Source: Microvirgula aerodenitrificans DSM 15089
Lineage (GTDB): Bacteria > Pseudomonadota > Gammaproteobacteria > Burkholderiales > Aquaspirillaceae
Reading direction: 5' to 3'
Assembly (NCBI RefSeq): GCF_000620105.1
Contig: NZ_JHVK01000003.1
Location: forward strand, 294,804-358,803
DNA length: 64,000 bases
Positions 34,111 to 42,243 of this stretch are shown one piece after another. The position numbers were made by a program, and so were the translations under genes. How positions within the stretch are numbered: the first letter of the stretch is position 1; the number at the start of each line of letters is the position of its first letter. The notes under the pieces were generated by a model, which had not been told where the DNA came from, made no database searches, and was given only the letters and a program-made list of their open reading frames with translations.

Positions 34111-34500
34111 ATGACCCGCAACGCACCGCTGTTCGCCATCGCCCGCATTCTGATGGCCGTTATCTTCGTCATCTCCGGCTTCGGCAAGATTACCGGCTTC
34201 GCCGGTACGACGGCCTGGATGGCCTCGATGGGCCTGCCGTTCCCCGCCGTGCTGCTGGTGCTGGCCACCGTGGTCGAGCTCGGTGGCGGCATCGCGCTGG
34301 CGCTGGGCTTCCAGGTCCGTTACAGCGCGGCACTGCTGGCCCTGTTCACTCTGGCCATCACGCCAGTCTTCCATGCCTTCTGGGCAGCGGCGCCGGAAGC
34401 GGCGGAGATTCAGCAGCTGATGTTCCTGAAGAACCTGGCCATGGCCGGTGGCCTGATCCACATGGCAAACTGGGACTTCAACCGCAGGCAAGCCGCGTAG
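34111..34500 (+). CDS. DoxX-family membrane protein
   Basis: A 129-residue protein with four hydrophobic helices (ARILMAVIFVISGFGKITGF, VLLVLATVVELGGGIALALG, AALLALFTLAITPVFHAFW, MFLKNLAMAGGLIHMA). The pattern and the late MFLKNLA block are typical of DoxX/YphA proteins, often linked to redox balance. It is probably cotranscribed with the pirin gene and followed by a strong terminator. Confidence 0.88.
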   Translation: MTRNAPLFAIARILMAVIFVISGFGKITGFAGTTAWMASMGLPFPAVLLVLATVVELGGGIALALGFQVRYSAALLALFTLAITPVFHAFWAAAPEAAEIQQLMFLKNLAMAGGLIHMANWDFNRRQAA

Positions 34501-34517
34501 GCCTGCGACAGAAAAGA

Positions 34518-34547
34518 GAAAGCCGGACCTTTCCAGGTCCGGCTTTC
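34518..34547. terminator. Bidirectional terminator between doxX and selC
   Basis: GAAAGCCGGACCT-TTCC-AGGTCCGGCTTTC: a perfect 13-bp stem flanked by A- and T-rich ends. It would end both doxX and, from the other side, the selenocysteine tRNA. Confidence 0.88.
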
Positions 34548-34556
34548 TTCATGTTC

Positions 34557-34652
34557 TGGCGGTAGGAAATGGGAGTCGAACCCACCCGGGACCGCTGGCG
34601 GCCCCAACTCGGTTTTGAAGACCGGTCGCCCCACCGGGGACGCCTTCCTACC
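34557..34652 (-). tRNA. selC: Selenocysteine tRNA (anticodon UCA)
   Basis: A 96-nt tRNA on the minus strand with encoded CCA. The acceptor stem has 8 bp (GGTAGGAA/TTCCTACC) and the discriminator base is G, both marks of bacterial tRNA-Sec. The anticodon loop reads CTTCAAA with TCA, which decodes UGA. The variable arm is long (TTGGGGCCGCCAGCGGTCCC), and the T-arm is GGGTGGGTTCGACTCCC. The sequence is close to E. coli selC. Together with selD it implies selenoprotein synthesis; selA and selB are not in this window. Confidence 0.96.
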
Positions 34653-34703
34653 CTTGCCTGCAAGGCCGTGATTATACCGGCATAGCCTGCACCCACAAAG
34701 AAA

Positions 34704-34736
34704 AACCCCCTGTCACGCCATGCGTGACAGGGGGTT
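34704..34736 (-). terminator. Terminator after the second cold-shock gene
   Basis: A 15-bp perfect stem (AACCCCCTGTCACGC/GCGTGACAGGGGGTT) with a 3-base loop, followed on the minus strand by TTTTTC, 24 bp past the stop. Confidence 0.92.
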
Positions 34737-34760
34737 GGATTCAGGCTGTATTACAGCGTA

Positions 34761-34964
34761 TTACAGCGGCTGGATCTTGGTGGCTTGCGGGCCCTTTTGG
34801 CCACGGCCGGACACGTAGCTGACCTTCTGGCCTTCGGCCAGGGTCTTGAAGCCGTTGCCGGCGATTTCGGAGAAGTGAGCGAACAGATCGTCACCGCCCG
34901 CGTCCGGAGTGATGAAGCCAAAGCCCTTAGCGTCGTTGAACCATTTAACGGTACCGGTTTCCAT
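34761..34964 (-). CDS. Cold-shock-domain protein (CspA family), long leader
   Basis: A 67-residue cold-shock domain, [20 protein letters not shown], with RNP1 KGFGFI and RNP2 [16 protein letters not shown] lies 5 bases before the ATG. The mapped-by-eye promoter at 35115-35143 gives a leader of about 145 nt, the arrangement of temperature-sensing cspA mRNAs. Confidence 0.94.
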   Translation of the reverse strand: METGTVKWFNDAKGFGFITPDAGGDDLFAHFSEIAGNGFKTLAEGQKVSYVSGRGQKGPQATKIQPL

Positions 34965-35108
34965 ATTATCTTCCTTAAAGATAAAAATTATGCCCTACAC
35001 ATTATGTGTACAGCGAAAACACAGAAATCAAGAAGGGAATATGAACCTGAAGTACCGACGGGCGGAAACTGCAATTGAACCAAACTCCACAACCTTGAAA
35101 CTCTTGCG
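34965..35108 (-). promoter_or_regulatory. Long 5' leader of the second cold-shock gene
   Basis: About 144 nt lie between the predicted transcription start (near 35108) and the cold-shock start codon with no credible gene. It contains a perfect RNA hairpin TACACA-TTA-TGTGTA at 34996-35010, about 31 bases before the ATG. Long leaders of this kind act as thermosensors in cspA; function here is inferred. Confidence 0.5.
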
Positions 35109-35114
35109 CGGAAA

Positions 35115-35143
35115 GTTATACGCGGGTCAGAAACCCGGGTCAA
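35115..35143 (-). promoter_or_regulatory. Sigma-70 promoter of the second cold-shock gene
   Basis: On the minus strand TTGACC (35143-35138) and TATAAC (35120-35115) are separated by exactly 17 bp. Confidence 0.75.
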
Positions 35144-35280
35144 CACTTTTTTTCATCTTTCTGCCCCGCGAAGAGCGGAAAGACGGGCGAGGCGTGATCC
35201 CCCGCCGAACTGCGCCGCAAGTCTACCCCAGCGGGGCGCCGCAGGCTATCGCAATACGCCAGGAATTATCAGAAAAGGAA

Positions 35281-35301
35281 AGCCCGTCGTGTCGACGGGC
35301 T
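35281..35301 (-). terminator. Terminator after infA
   Basis: AGCCCGTCG-ACA-CGACGGGCT on the minus strand, 9-bp stem, followed by TTCCTTTT, 33 bp past the infA stop. Confidence 0.85.
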
Positions 35302-35333
35302 GTCTGTACGTCTGGTCTGGCGGCGTTAGCGGA

Positions 35334-35606
35334 TCAGCGGCGGCCGTTGTAGGACGAGTTGTTGGATGCAGGGACATGGGGACGTTCTTCCTTGTGACGG
35401 AAGCGGACCCGGCCTTTGCTCAGGTCGTAGGGCGACATCTCGACGGTCACGCGGTCACCGGCCAGCACGCGAATGCGGTGCTTCTTCATCTTGCCGGACG
35501 CGTAGGCGGAAATCTCGTGTCCGTTGTTCAGCTTGACCCGGAAGCGGGTATCCGGCAGAACTTCTTCAACGATGCCTTCCATTTCAATCAGTTCTTCTTT
35601 AGCCAT
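35334..35606 (-). CDS. infA: Translation initiation factor IF-1, long form
   Basis: A 90-residue IF-1: [20 protein letters not shown] starts an OB fold with [20 protein letters not shown] and [15 protein letters not shown]. It is about 18 residues longer than E. coli IF-1 because of a tail ([18 protein letters not shown]), as in the second infA copy of many betaproteobacteria. AAGGA lies 5 bases before the ATG. It stands alone rather than in the ribosomal protein operon. Confidence 0.93.
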   Translation of the reverse strand: MAKEELIEMEGIVEEVLPDTRFRVKLNNGHEISAYASGKMKKHRIRVLAGDRVTVEMSPYDLSKGRVRFRHKEERPHVPASNNSSYNGRR

Positions 35607-35950
35607 AATGTTCCTTGTTCGCTCCCGGCTGCTTGATCAGCGGGAAGCAGATAGTAAAGTCGCGCAAAGCCGACCGGCCGTCATGACATCGACAACCCGG
35701 GGCGGGTTCGCGTTCGACTGCTGAATGCGTCAGTTGCAGCGGGGGGGAAAGTCAGGTGAAACGCCGCGTTGCGATCGTGATGGTTCGCAGAAACGGGCCA
35801 GTGACTTATCCCTACAGGAAGAGGACAGGCAGCGGCGGGAAATGCAACCATTCGTGCCACATCAAAAGTTGATGTACCCGGTATTATACATTGCGAGCGG
35901 CCACTTGACACAAGGCCGGATTCGCGCGCTGCGGCGGCGCCCCCTTCCCG
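35607..35950 (-). promoter_or_regulatory. Upstream region of infA, with a strong -10 box and a palindrome
   Basis: No supported gene lies in these 344 bp. On the minus strand a TATAAT box (35888-35883) is followed at once by a perfect hairpin ACATCAA-CTT-TTGATGT (35875-35859), which would be at the very 5' end of a transcript reading towards infA with a ~270-nt leader. A 16-codon ORF (35864-35814, minus; MWHEWLHFPPLPVLFL) lies just after it, without a ribosome site. The -35 is poor (TTGTGT at 19 bp). Confidence 0.4.
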
Positions 35951-36187
35951 CTAGCGCCGCTGCGTGCCCAGCGCGTCCTCGTAGCGCTGGCGGATGCGCG
36001 CCGCGCGCCCGCTCAGCGGTGGCACGACGTGCATCAGCACGGGCATTTTCTTGACGAACTCCCGCGTCAGCTCGACCAGTTCGAAGTCGAAAGTTCGCAG
36101 CACCATCGACTGACATCGCAACTCGACTATCGTCGCCGTCTTCCCCGAGGGGAGCTGTACGATCGTTCCTATCCGGTATTCAAGCAC
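35951..36187 (-). CDS. Small conserved-looking hypothetical protein
   Basis: A 78-residue protein starting at a GTG with GGAG 5 bases upstream. It begins with a short beta-rich, KOW/Tudor-like part (YRIGTIVQLPSGKTATIVEL) and ends with a basic helix (RAARIRQRYEDALGTQRR). Codon use and the strong ribosome site argue that it is real. I do not recognise the family. It lies upstream of infA on the same strand. Confidence 0.6.
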   Translation of the reverse strand: MLEYRIGTIVQLPSGKTATIVELRCQSMVLRTFDFELVELTREFVKKMPVLMHVVPPLSGRAARIRQRYEDALGTQRR

Positions 36188-36363
36188 ACCGTCTCCCTGA
36201 CATGGCCGGGTGCCGCGCCGGTAGGGGCGGTCAGTCCCGCGATCCCAGAGAGGCTAGTCGCGCCCTGCGGCCCTGTATGCAGGAAGAGTCCGAAAACGCG
36301 CCGGGAAATATCAGATAAAAGTGTGGTTTTTTGCCGGTCAGGCAGTGTTTTCCGGTTTGATAA

Positions 36364-38847
36364 TCAGCTGTCGGCAGCGATCTCCCGCAGTTTTCGTGCC
36401 GGCGGCCGGTTCAGTACCCGGGACACCGCCCAGGCGCCGGCCAGCAGCGCCGCCCCGCCCGCCATGGCCACGCCATGGACGAACAGCCACGGATTCACGC
36501 CGATATCGACATCCAGCGCCTGACGGCCCAGCACCATGGCCAGCGTACTGGCGCCGGCGGCGGCCAGTGTGCCGGCCAGCACACCCAGCCAGACGAATTC
36601 GGCCATCAGTACGGCGACCAGCTGGCGTCGCGTCGCCCCCAGCGTCCGCAGCAGGACGGCATCGCGGGTGCGTTCCGCCTGCGTCGCCACCGTCGCCGCC
36701 AGCAGGGTGATGCCGCCTGCCGCCAGGGTGAACAGGAACAGGAATTCGATCACCTGAGCCAGCCGGTCGATCAGCGCCCTGACTTCCGCCAGAATCGCGC
36801 TGACATCGACCACGGTGACATTGGAGAAGGCAGTCGAGGCCCGCTCGAACGGCTTCACCGCAGCGGCAGGCAGATAGAAGCTGGACACATAGCTGGCCGG
36901 CGTATCGTCCAGCAGGCTAGGGCTGGCGAGAACGAAGAAGTTGACCTGGAACGAGTCCCAGCGCACCTCGCGCAGGCTGGTGACCGGCGCCTCGACCCGG
37001 CGGCCGGCCACGTCGAAGGCCAGCCGGCTGCCAAGGCGGATACCCAGTGTATTCGCCAGCCCGGTCTCGACCGAAAAGGCCGGCTTGCCCGCTGTGGCGG
37101 CAGTCCAGTATTCACCCGCCGTGATCCGGTTCGACGCCGGGACGCCGGGACGCCATGACAGGTTGAATTCGCGCTCGGCCAGATTGCGCGCCCGCTCGTC
37201 CGGATACTGGTCGGCACGGATCGGCCGGCCGTCGATGGCCAGCAGCCGCGCGCGCGCCATTGGTGCAATCTCGGGCGTACCCAGGCCCAGCGTCCGCAGC
37301 GACGCGGCAAATGGCGCACGCTGTTCCGGCTGGATATTGATGGCAAAGCGGTTGGGCGCGTCGACCGGCAACTGGCGCTGCCAGGCATCGAGCAGGTCGC
37401 CGCGCACCACGGCCACGGTCAGCAGGGCCATGGTGCCGACCGCCAGCGCCCCGGCCTGCAGGCTGGCCAGCCACGGCCGCCGCCCAAGCAGGCCCAGTCC
37501 GTAACGGAAGCCGACGCCGCGCGCCGGCAGGCGTACCAGCAGGGCCAGCAGGCTGCGCACCACCAGCCAGACCACGGCCATGAACACCACGAAGCCGCCC
37601 AGCCCCCAGGCGGCCAGGCCAGCATCGCCAATGGCCACCCATGCCAGCCAGGCCAGCGCGGCCAGTGCCATGCCCCCCGCCAGCCGGCCGGATGTCGAGG
37701 TCGACAGCCCGGCTCGCAGCGCGGCCATCGCCGGCGTCCGGATCAGCGCCAGCAGTGGCGGCAAGGCAAAGCCGGCCACCAGCACGACGCCGATCGCCGG
37801 TGCCAGCAGCCAGGTCCCGATGCCGGCCGGCGGCAGGGCGGCGCCGGACCAGGCCGTCAGTTGTGCCGCCAGCAGGGACTGGGTCAAGCCACCGGCCAGC
37901 AGACCAAGCAGCGAGGCCCCGAATGCCACCAGCGCCAGTTGCCCGCCAAAGACCAGCAGCCGGAGGCGATAGGTCGCCCCCAGCGTCGACAGCACGGCGG
38001 CAGCCCGCGTCTGCCGCATCAGCCAGTGCCGGGCGGCCAGCGCCACGGCAGCGGCGGCCAGACAGACAGCCGCCAGTGCGGTCAGACCGAGAAAGCGGCT
38101 GGCGCGTTCCAGCGCGGAACGGATTTCCGGCCGCGCTTCGCGGATATCCTCGATCCGCTCTCCTCGCGCCAGTCCGGGCCGTACCGACGCAGCAAACGCG
38201 GCGACATCCGCCGGCTTGCCGGCCAGCAGCAGCCTCCAGCGCACCCGGCTGCCTTCCTGCAGCAGCCCGGTCGACGGCAGGTCGGCCTGATTGATGATGA
38301 CGCGCGGCACGAAGTTGTACAGGTCGAGCGCCCCGTCGGGCTCCCGTTCCAGCACGGCAGCGAGGCGGAAGGCCCGGTCACCGAGCGACAGCGTGTCACC
38401 AATCTTGAGCCCGAGCCGGTTCAGCAGCCGCGGGTCGGCCCAGGCCGTGCCGCTGGCCGGCGCCTGACGACCGCTGTGCCGGCTTGCGCCGTCACCGAGG
38501 GTGACTTCGCCGCGCAGCGGCCAGTTTGCACTGACGCCCTTCAGCGTCACCAGTTGCGGCATGCCGCCGGCGAAGGCCATCGATGGCAGGGTGGCGGTCA
38601 GCCCGGTCTCCAGCCGATAGCGTCCGGCAGCCGTCACCAGTCCGGCGCGCGGCACATGGTCGGCATTGATCACCAGATCGGCGGCCAGCAGTTCTCGCGC
38701 CCGGCTTTCCAGTGCCCGGCCGGTGCGGTCACCCAGCAGGGTCACGCTGGCCAGGGCAGCCACGGCGACCGCCACGGCTGCCAGCAACACCACCAGATCG
38801 CCGGCGCGCAGTTCGCGCCAGGCCATGCGCCAGGCAAGGCCGATCAT
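36364..38847 (-). CDS. ybbP: ABC transporter permease, FtsX-like (YbbP)
   Basis: An 827-residue inner-membrane protein with two FtsX-like permease halves and a MacB-type periplasmic domain; E. coli YbbP is 804 residues. It starts MIGLAWRMAWRELRAGDLVV. Late segments (FLFLFTLAAGGITLLAATVA, RTRDAVLLRTLGATRRQLVA) are typical of the FtsX family. It overlaps the ATPase gene ybbA by four bases. Systems of this type extract or move lipids or proteins out of the inner membrane; the substrate is not established. Confidence 0.9.
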   Translation of the reverse strand: MIGLAWRMAWRELRAGDLVVLLAAVAVAVAALASVTLLGDRTGRALESRARELLAADLVINADHVPRAGLVTAAGRYRLETGLTATLPSMAFAGGMPQLVTLKGVSANWPLRGEVTLGDGASRHSGRQAPASGTAWADPRLLNRLGLKIGDTLSLGDRAFRLAAVLEREPDGALDLYNFVPRVIINQADLPSTGLLQEGSRVRWRLLLAGKPADVAAFAASVRPGLARGERIEDIREARPEIRSALERASRFLGLTALAAVCLAAAAVALAARHWLMRQTRAAAVLSTLGATYRLRLLVFGGQLALVAFGASLLGLLAGGLTQSLLAAQLTAWSGAALPPAGIGTWLLAPAIGVVLVAGFALPPLLALIRTPAMAALRAGLSTSTSGRLAGGMALAALAWLAWVAIGDAGLAAWGLGGFVVFMAVVWLVVRSLLALLVRLPARGVGFRYGLGLLGRRPWLASLQAGALAVGTMALLTVAVVRGDLLDAWQRQLPVDAPNRFAINIQPEQRAPFAASLRTLGLGTPEIAPMARARLLAIDGRPIRADQYPDERARNLAEREFNLSWRPGVPASNRITAGEYWTAATAGKPAFSVETGLANTLGIRLGSRLAFDVAGRRVEAPVTSLREVRWDSFQVNFFVLASPSLLDDTPASYVSSFYLPAAAVKPFERASTAFSNVTVVDVSAILAEVRALIDRLAQVIEFLFLFTLAAGGITLLAATVATQAERTRDAVLLRTLGATRRQLVAVLMAEFVWLGVLAGTLAAAGASTLAMVLGRQALDVDIGVNPWLFVHGVAMAGGAALLAGAWAVSRVLNRPPARKLREIAADS

Positions 38848-39548
38848 GCCGCCTCCCGGGTTTCTTCGTGCAGGCGGCCGTGGTCGAGCCGGACCACGCG
38901 GCGGCAGCGCGCGGCCAGCGTATCGTCATGGGTGACCAGGATCAGGGTGGTGCCACGCTCACGGTTCAGTTCGAACAGCAGGTCGGTGATCATGGCGCCG
39001 GTATCGGCATCGAGATTGCCGGTCGGCTCGTCGGCGAACAGCACGGCCGGTTCGGCGACAAAGGCGCGCGCCAGTGCGACCCGCTGCTGCTCGCCGCCAG
39101 ACAGTTCGCGCGGGCGATGCCGCTGGCGATCGGCCAGCCCGACCCGCTCCAGCAGGGCGGCCGCCTGTTCGCGCGCATCGCGCCGGCCAGCCAGTTCCAG
39201 CGGCAGCATGACGTTTTCCAGTGCGGTCAGCGCCGGCAGCAGCTGGAAATTCTGGAACACGAAGCCGACCGCGCGCTGGCGCAGCCGCGCCCGCCCGTCT
39301 TCGCTGAGTCCGGTCAGTGATTCCCCGGCCAGCCAGACATCACCCGCCGTCGGCAAATCCAGTCCGGCCAGCAGGGCCAGCAGGGTCGACTTTCCGGAAC
39401 CGGAACGACCGACGATCGCCAGCGTGTCGCCGGCCTCGACGTCGAGGTCGAGCCCTGACAGCAGGGTCAGGGTTTCCGCACCCAACTCGACTTGCCGGGA
39501 CAGCCCGCTGGCTCGCACAATGGTCCGGGGTTCGGAAGGAGTCGACAT
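38844..39548 (-). CDS. ybbA: ABC transporter ATPase YbbA
   Basis: A 234-residue LolD-like ATPase: Walker A GRSGSGKSTL, signature LSGGEQQRVALARA, Walker B VLFADEPTGNLD. It pairs with the coupled permease YbbP. The ATG at 39548 is shared, head to head, with the tesA start (CATG), so the two divergent units must have promoters inside each other's coding sequence. The longer ORF to 39617 would overlap tesA by 70 bp and is not preferred. Confidence 0.92.
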   Translation of the reverse strand: MSTPSEPRTIVRASGLSRQVELGAETLTLLSGLDLDVEAGDTLAIVGRSGSGKSTLLALLAGLDLPTAGDVWLAGESLTGLSEDGRARLRQRAVGFVFQNFQLLPALTALENVMLPLELAGRRDAREQAAALLERVGLADRQRHRPRELSGGEQQRVALARAFVAEPAVLFADEPTGNLDADTGAMITDLLFELNRERGTTLILVTHDDTLAARCRRVVRLDHGRLHEETREAA

Positions 39549-40140
39549 GCGCATTCGCTTTCTGCTGTTGTTGTTGGGGTGCTGGCTGGCCGTGCAGGCG
39601 CAAGCCGCCACGGTCATGGTATTCGGTGATTCTCTGTCTGCCGGCTACGGACTGCGTCCGGGTGAAGGCTGGGTCAGCCTGCTGGCGCGGGATCTGGGGC
39701 CGAAACATCGCGTCATCAATGCCAGCCAGTCCGGGGAAACCAGCGCCGGCGGGCTGACGCGGCTGCCGGCCGCCCTGGCCCAGCATAAACCGGATGTGGT
39801 GGTTCTGGCACTCGGCGGCAACGACGGACTGCGCGGGCTGCCGCTCGACGCCTTGCGTTCCAATCTGGCCAGCATGGTGGCACTGGTCCGCCAGCAGCAT
39901 GCCCGACCGCTGCTGGCCGGCATCGAGCTGCCGCCGAACTACGGCCAGCGCTACACCCGCGACTTTGCCGCCGTATACACCGGCCTGGCCCGGCAGCAGA
40001 AAGTGCCGCTGGTGCCGTCGCTGGTCGCCGGTTTCGGCGCCAATGCCGCGCTGTTCCAGAGTGACGGCATCCATCCGGTCGCGGCGGCACAGCCGCTGAT
40101 CGTCAAACTGGTCGAACCCAGGCTGCGCCCGCTGCTGTAG
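39547..40140 (+). CDS. tesA: Periplasmic thioesterase/arylesterase TesA (GDSL family)
   Basis: A 197-residue precursor with a signal peptide (MRIRFLLLLLGCWLAVQAQA) and SGNH/GDSL blocks: VMVFGDSLSAGYG (Ser), GGNDGLRG (Asn) and SDGIHPVAAAQ (Asp/His). TesA hydrolyses long-chain acyl-CoA, aryl esters and lysophospholipids in the periplasm. GGAAGGAG lies 6 bases before the ATG. It is divergent from ybbA, as in E. coli, but here the start codons overlap. Confidence 0.93.
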   Translation: MRIRFLLLLLGCWLAVQAQAATVMVFGDSLSAGYGLRPGEGWVSLLARDLGPKHRVINASQSGETSAGGLTRLPAALAQHKPDVVVLALGGNDGLRGLPLDALRSNLASMVALVRQQHARPLLAGIELPPNYGQRYTRDFAAVYTGLARQQKVPLVPSLVAGFGANAALFQSDGIHPVAAAQPLIVKLVEPRLRPLL

Positions 40141-40142
40141 CG

Positions 40143-40643
40143 TCAGGCAGCGGCGCCCTTGTCCTTGCGGCGGATATACAGCGTCTTGACCACCCGGGCG
40201 ACCACCTCGCCGCTGGCGTCCAGCACGTCAACACCGAGTTCGGGCAGGTATTTGTCACCACTGGCGGTGCGGGCGCGGATGTCGTCCAGCTGTGCATCGC
40301 TGATGCTGAAGCGCGCCCTAACCGTGCCCCGCCCCGGCTTCAGGTAGTCGATGCGGCCGGCCCGGTCCCAGACGATGTAGTCCCGCCCCAGCCGCTGGAT
40401 CAGGATCAGCATGAAGAACGGATCCGTCATCGCGTACAGGCTGCCGCCGAAATGCACGCCGACATAGTTCCTGTTCAGCCGTCCCAGCCGCAGTGCGACG
40501 TCGACCGACGCCCAACGCGGGTCGATATGTTCGATGCGGATGCCCGCGCCCAGGAACGGCGGCCACAGGTTGATCACGGTCTTCAGTACGCGCGGCGACA
40601 GGGTCATGGGAAAATAGAACGGTCGTTTTAATTTTCCCATCAT
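40143..40643 (-). CDS. Hotdog-fold thioesterase-like protein (DUF4442)
   Basis: A 166-residue protein with the DUF4442 hotdog pattern: RNYVGVHFGGSLYAMTDPFF, YIVWDRAGRIDYLKPGRGTV and GEVVARVVKTLYIRRKD. Related proteins are PaaI-like thioesterases; the substrate is unknown. ATGATG at 40643/40640 gives two possible starts; the ORF is open further, but the EF-hand gene terminator lies there. It is convergent with tesA, with stops two bases apart. Confidence 0.8.
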   Translation of the reverse strand: MMGKLKRPFYFPMTLSPRVLKTVINLWPPFLGAGIRIEHIDPRWASVDVALRLGRLNRNYVGVHFGGSLYAMTDPFFMLILIQRLGRDYIVWDRAGRIDYLKPGRGTVRARFSISDAQLDDIRARTASGDKYLPELGVDVLDASGEVVARVVKTLYIRRKDKGAAA

Positions 40644-40681
40644 TGCCTGCACCACCCCCAACGTCAAGCGGGAACGAAAAA

Positions 40682-40707
40682 GCGCCGGCACGATACCGTG
40701 CCGGCGC
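40682..40707 (-). terminator. Terminator after the EF-hand gene
   Basis: GCGCCGGCACG-GTAT-CGTGCCGGCGC on the minus strand, 11-bp stem, followed by TTTTTC. Confidence 0.9.
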
Positions 40708-40775
40708 CAGACTGTTCCCTGCCCCCGCAGCGGCGGGGACGGAAGGGACTGGATGCAATCAGGCAGACCGCCGGA

Positions 40776-41336
40776 TCAGAAGCCGGGGCCGAAGCCGGGA
40801 CCGCCGTGACGCAGGCCACCCTGGCGACCGAATCCGTCGGCAGCAATGGCGAACTCGGCCTTGGAGATCTTGCCGTCCTTGTTGGTGTCGATCTGGTCAA
40901 AGCGACGTTCCAGGAAGCGGTCGCCCCTGGCCTCGGCCTTGCTGATGAAACCGTCCTTGTTGGTATCGAGGCGGGTAAAGCGGGCATCGAGGAAATGCTT
41001 GCGTTCGCTGTCGCGGGCTTCCTGCATCTTCTTGTGGAAGGTATCCAGCTCTTCCTGCGTCAGCTGACCATCCTTGTTGGTGTCGATGGCGTCGAACAGC
41101 ACGGCCAGATGCGGGGCATTGGCTTCGGCTTCGCTGCGGCTGATCTTGCCGTCCTTGTTGGTATCGACCCGGGCGAGGAAATCGGCGCGCATGCGCTCGA
41201 AGTCCTTCTTGTCCATGTCGTGGTGACGACCATGGCGCGGCATCATCATGTCGCCGTTGTCGGCCAGGGCGGCAGCAAAGGCGGCGGTGGAAAGAACGGC
41301 GGCGGCCAGTGCGGTAACGAGCAGATGGCGTTTCAT
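40776..41336 (-). CDS. Exported EF-hand calcium-binding protein
   Basis: A 186-residue precursor with a signal peptide (MKRHLLVTALAAAVLSTAAF). It holds four near-identical canonical EF-hand loops: DTNKDGKISRSE, DTNKDGQLTQEE, DTNKDGFISKAE and DTNKDGKISKAE. All calcium ligands at positions 1, 3, 5 and 12 are present. The tail is Gly/Phe-rich (LRHGGPGFGPGF). AAGGAG lies 8 bases before the ATG at 41336. It probably buffers or senses calcium in the periplasm; no partner gene is near. Confidence 0.9.
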   Translation of the reverse strand: MKRHLLVTALAAAVLSTAAFAAALADNGDMMMPRHGRHHDMDKKDFERMRADFLARVDTNKDGKISRSEAEANAPHLAVLFDAIDTNKDGQLTQEELDTFHKKMQEARDSERKHFLDARFTRLDTNKDGFISKAEARGDRFLERRFDQIDTNKDGKISKAEFAIAADGFGRQGGLRHGGPGFGPGF

Positions 41337-41430
41337 GTCTGACTCTCCTTGTTTGGGTGACGGAACCAGATTACCCATCCTATATGGTGCAAATATGAGG
41401 AAAATAAGGAGAGAGTGTGCAGAAAAACAA

Positions 41431-42204
41431 TCAGCCGCGCTGGCGCACGCGCTCGAACAGGCAGATGGCGGCGGCCGCGGCGACATTCAGCGACTCGGCC
41501 TCGCCCGGCATCGGGATGCGCACCCGGTCGCCGGCTTCGGCCAGCACGGCCCCGGACACACCGGCCCCCTCATTGCCGAACACGAATGCGCACGGCCCGC
41601 GCAGGTCCAGCTGCCACAGCGGCACGCTGCCGGACAGATGGGTCACCAGCCGGCGTCCGTCGAAGGCCGACAGCACGGCCGGCAGGTCGGCACGCTCATG
41701 AATGGCGAGGGCGAACTGTGCGCCCATGCCGGCACGCAGCGTCTTGCCGGCCCAGACATCGGCGCAGCCGCGTGACAGGTATACGCTGCGCACATCGGCG
41801 GCCGCCGCGGTCCGCAGCAGGGTGCCGAGGTTGCCGGGGTCCTGGACGTCATCGAGCAGGATGCAGGACGGATCGGCCACCGCCATCGCCTGCGGGATGC
41901 GCGCCACCGCCACCACTTCCGGCGGCGAGCTCAGCTCGCTGACCTTGCCGAGCAGCGGCGCACTGACCGTTGCACAGTCGCAGGCCGTGCCAATCCGGCC
42001 CAGCAGGGCGACGACTTCGGGATGCGCCAGCGCATCCTCGCGCAGATACAGGGCATCGAGTGTGTGGCCGGCGCGCAGATAGGCATCAACCAGATGCAGG
42101 CCTTCCAGCGCCAGCAGGCCGCTGCGGCGGCGCTCGGCCGGCTTGCCGAGCAGCCGTTCCAGGGTCTTGAGCGCATCGTTGTGCGCCGAGGAGATGTGTT
42201 TCAT
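41431..42204 (-). CDS. TrmH/SpoU-family RNA 2'-O-methyltransferase
   Basis: A 257-residue protein with a SpoU N-terminal substrate domain (RRRSGLLALEGLHLVDAYLR) and the three knot motifs: LLDDVQDPGNLGTLLRTAAA, CAFVFGNEGAGVSG and IPMPGEAESLNVAAAAAICL. It methylates a ribose in rRNA or tRNA using S-adenosylmethionine; the site cannot be assigned. The ATG at 42204 is preferred over 42222. Confidence 0.9.
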   Translation of the reverse strand: MKHISSAHNDALKTLERLLGKPAERRRSGLLALEGLHLVDAYLRAGHTLDALYLREDALAHPEVVALLGRIGTACDCATVSAPLLGKVSELSSPPEVVAVARIPQAMAVADPSCILLDDVQDPGNLGTLLRTAAAADVRSVYLSRGCADVWAGKTLRAGMGAQFALAIHERADLPAVLSAFDGRRLVTHLSGSVPLWQLDLRGPCAFVFGNEGAGVSGAVLAEAGDRVRIPMPGEAESLNVAAAAAICLFERVRQRG

Positions 42205-42243
42205 GGCGGCGAAGTGTATCACCGCCGCGCGGCGGCCCCGGCC

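Noticed and set aside
34557..34652. Serine tRNA reading of the long-variable-arm tRNA
   Set aside because: The anticodon is UCA (pairs with UGA) and the acceptor stem has 8 bp, which fits tRNA-Sec rather than tRNA-Ser.
35681..35911. 76-codon minus-strand ORF upstream of infA
   Set aside because: It begins upstream of the predicted -10 box and its translation has no protein-like pattern.
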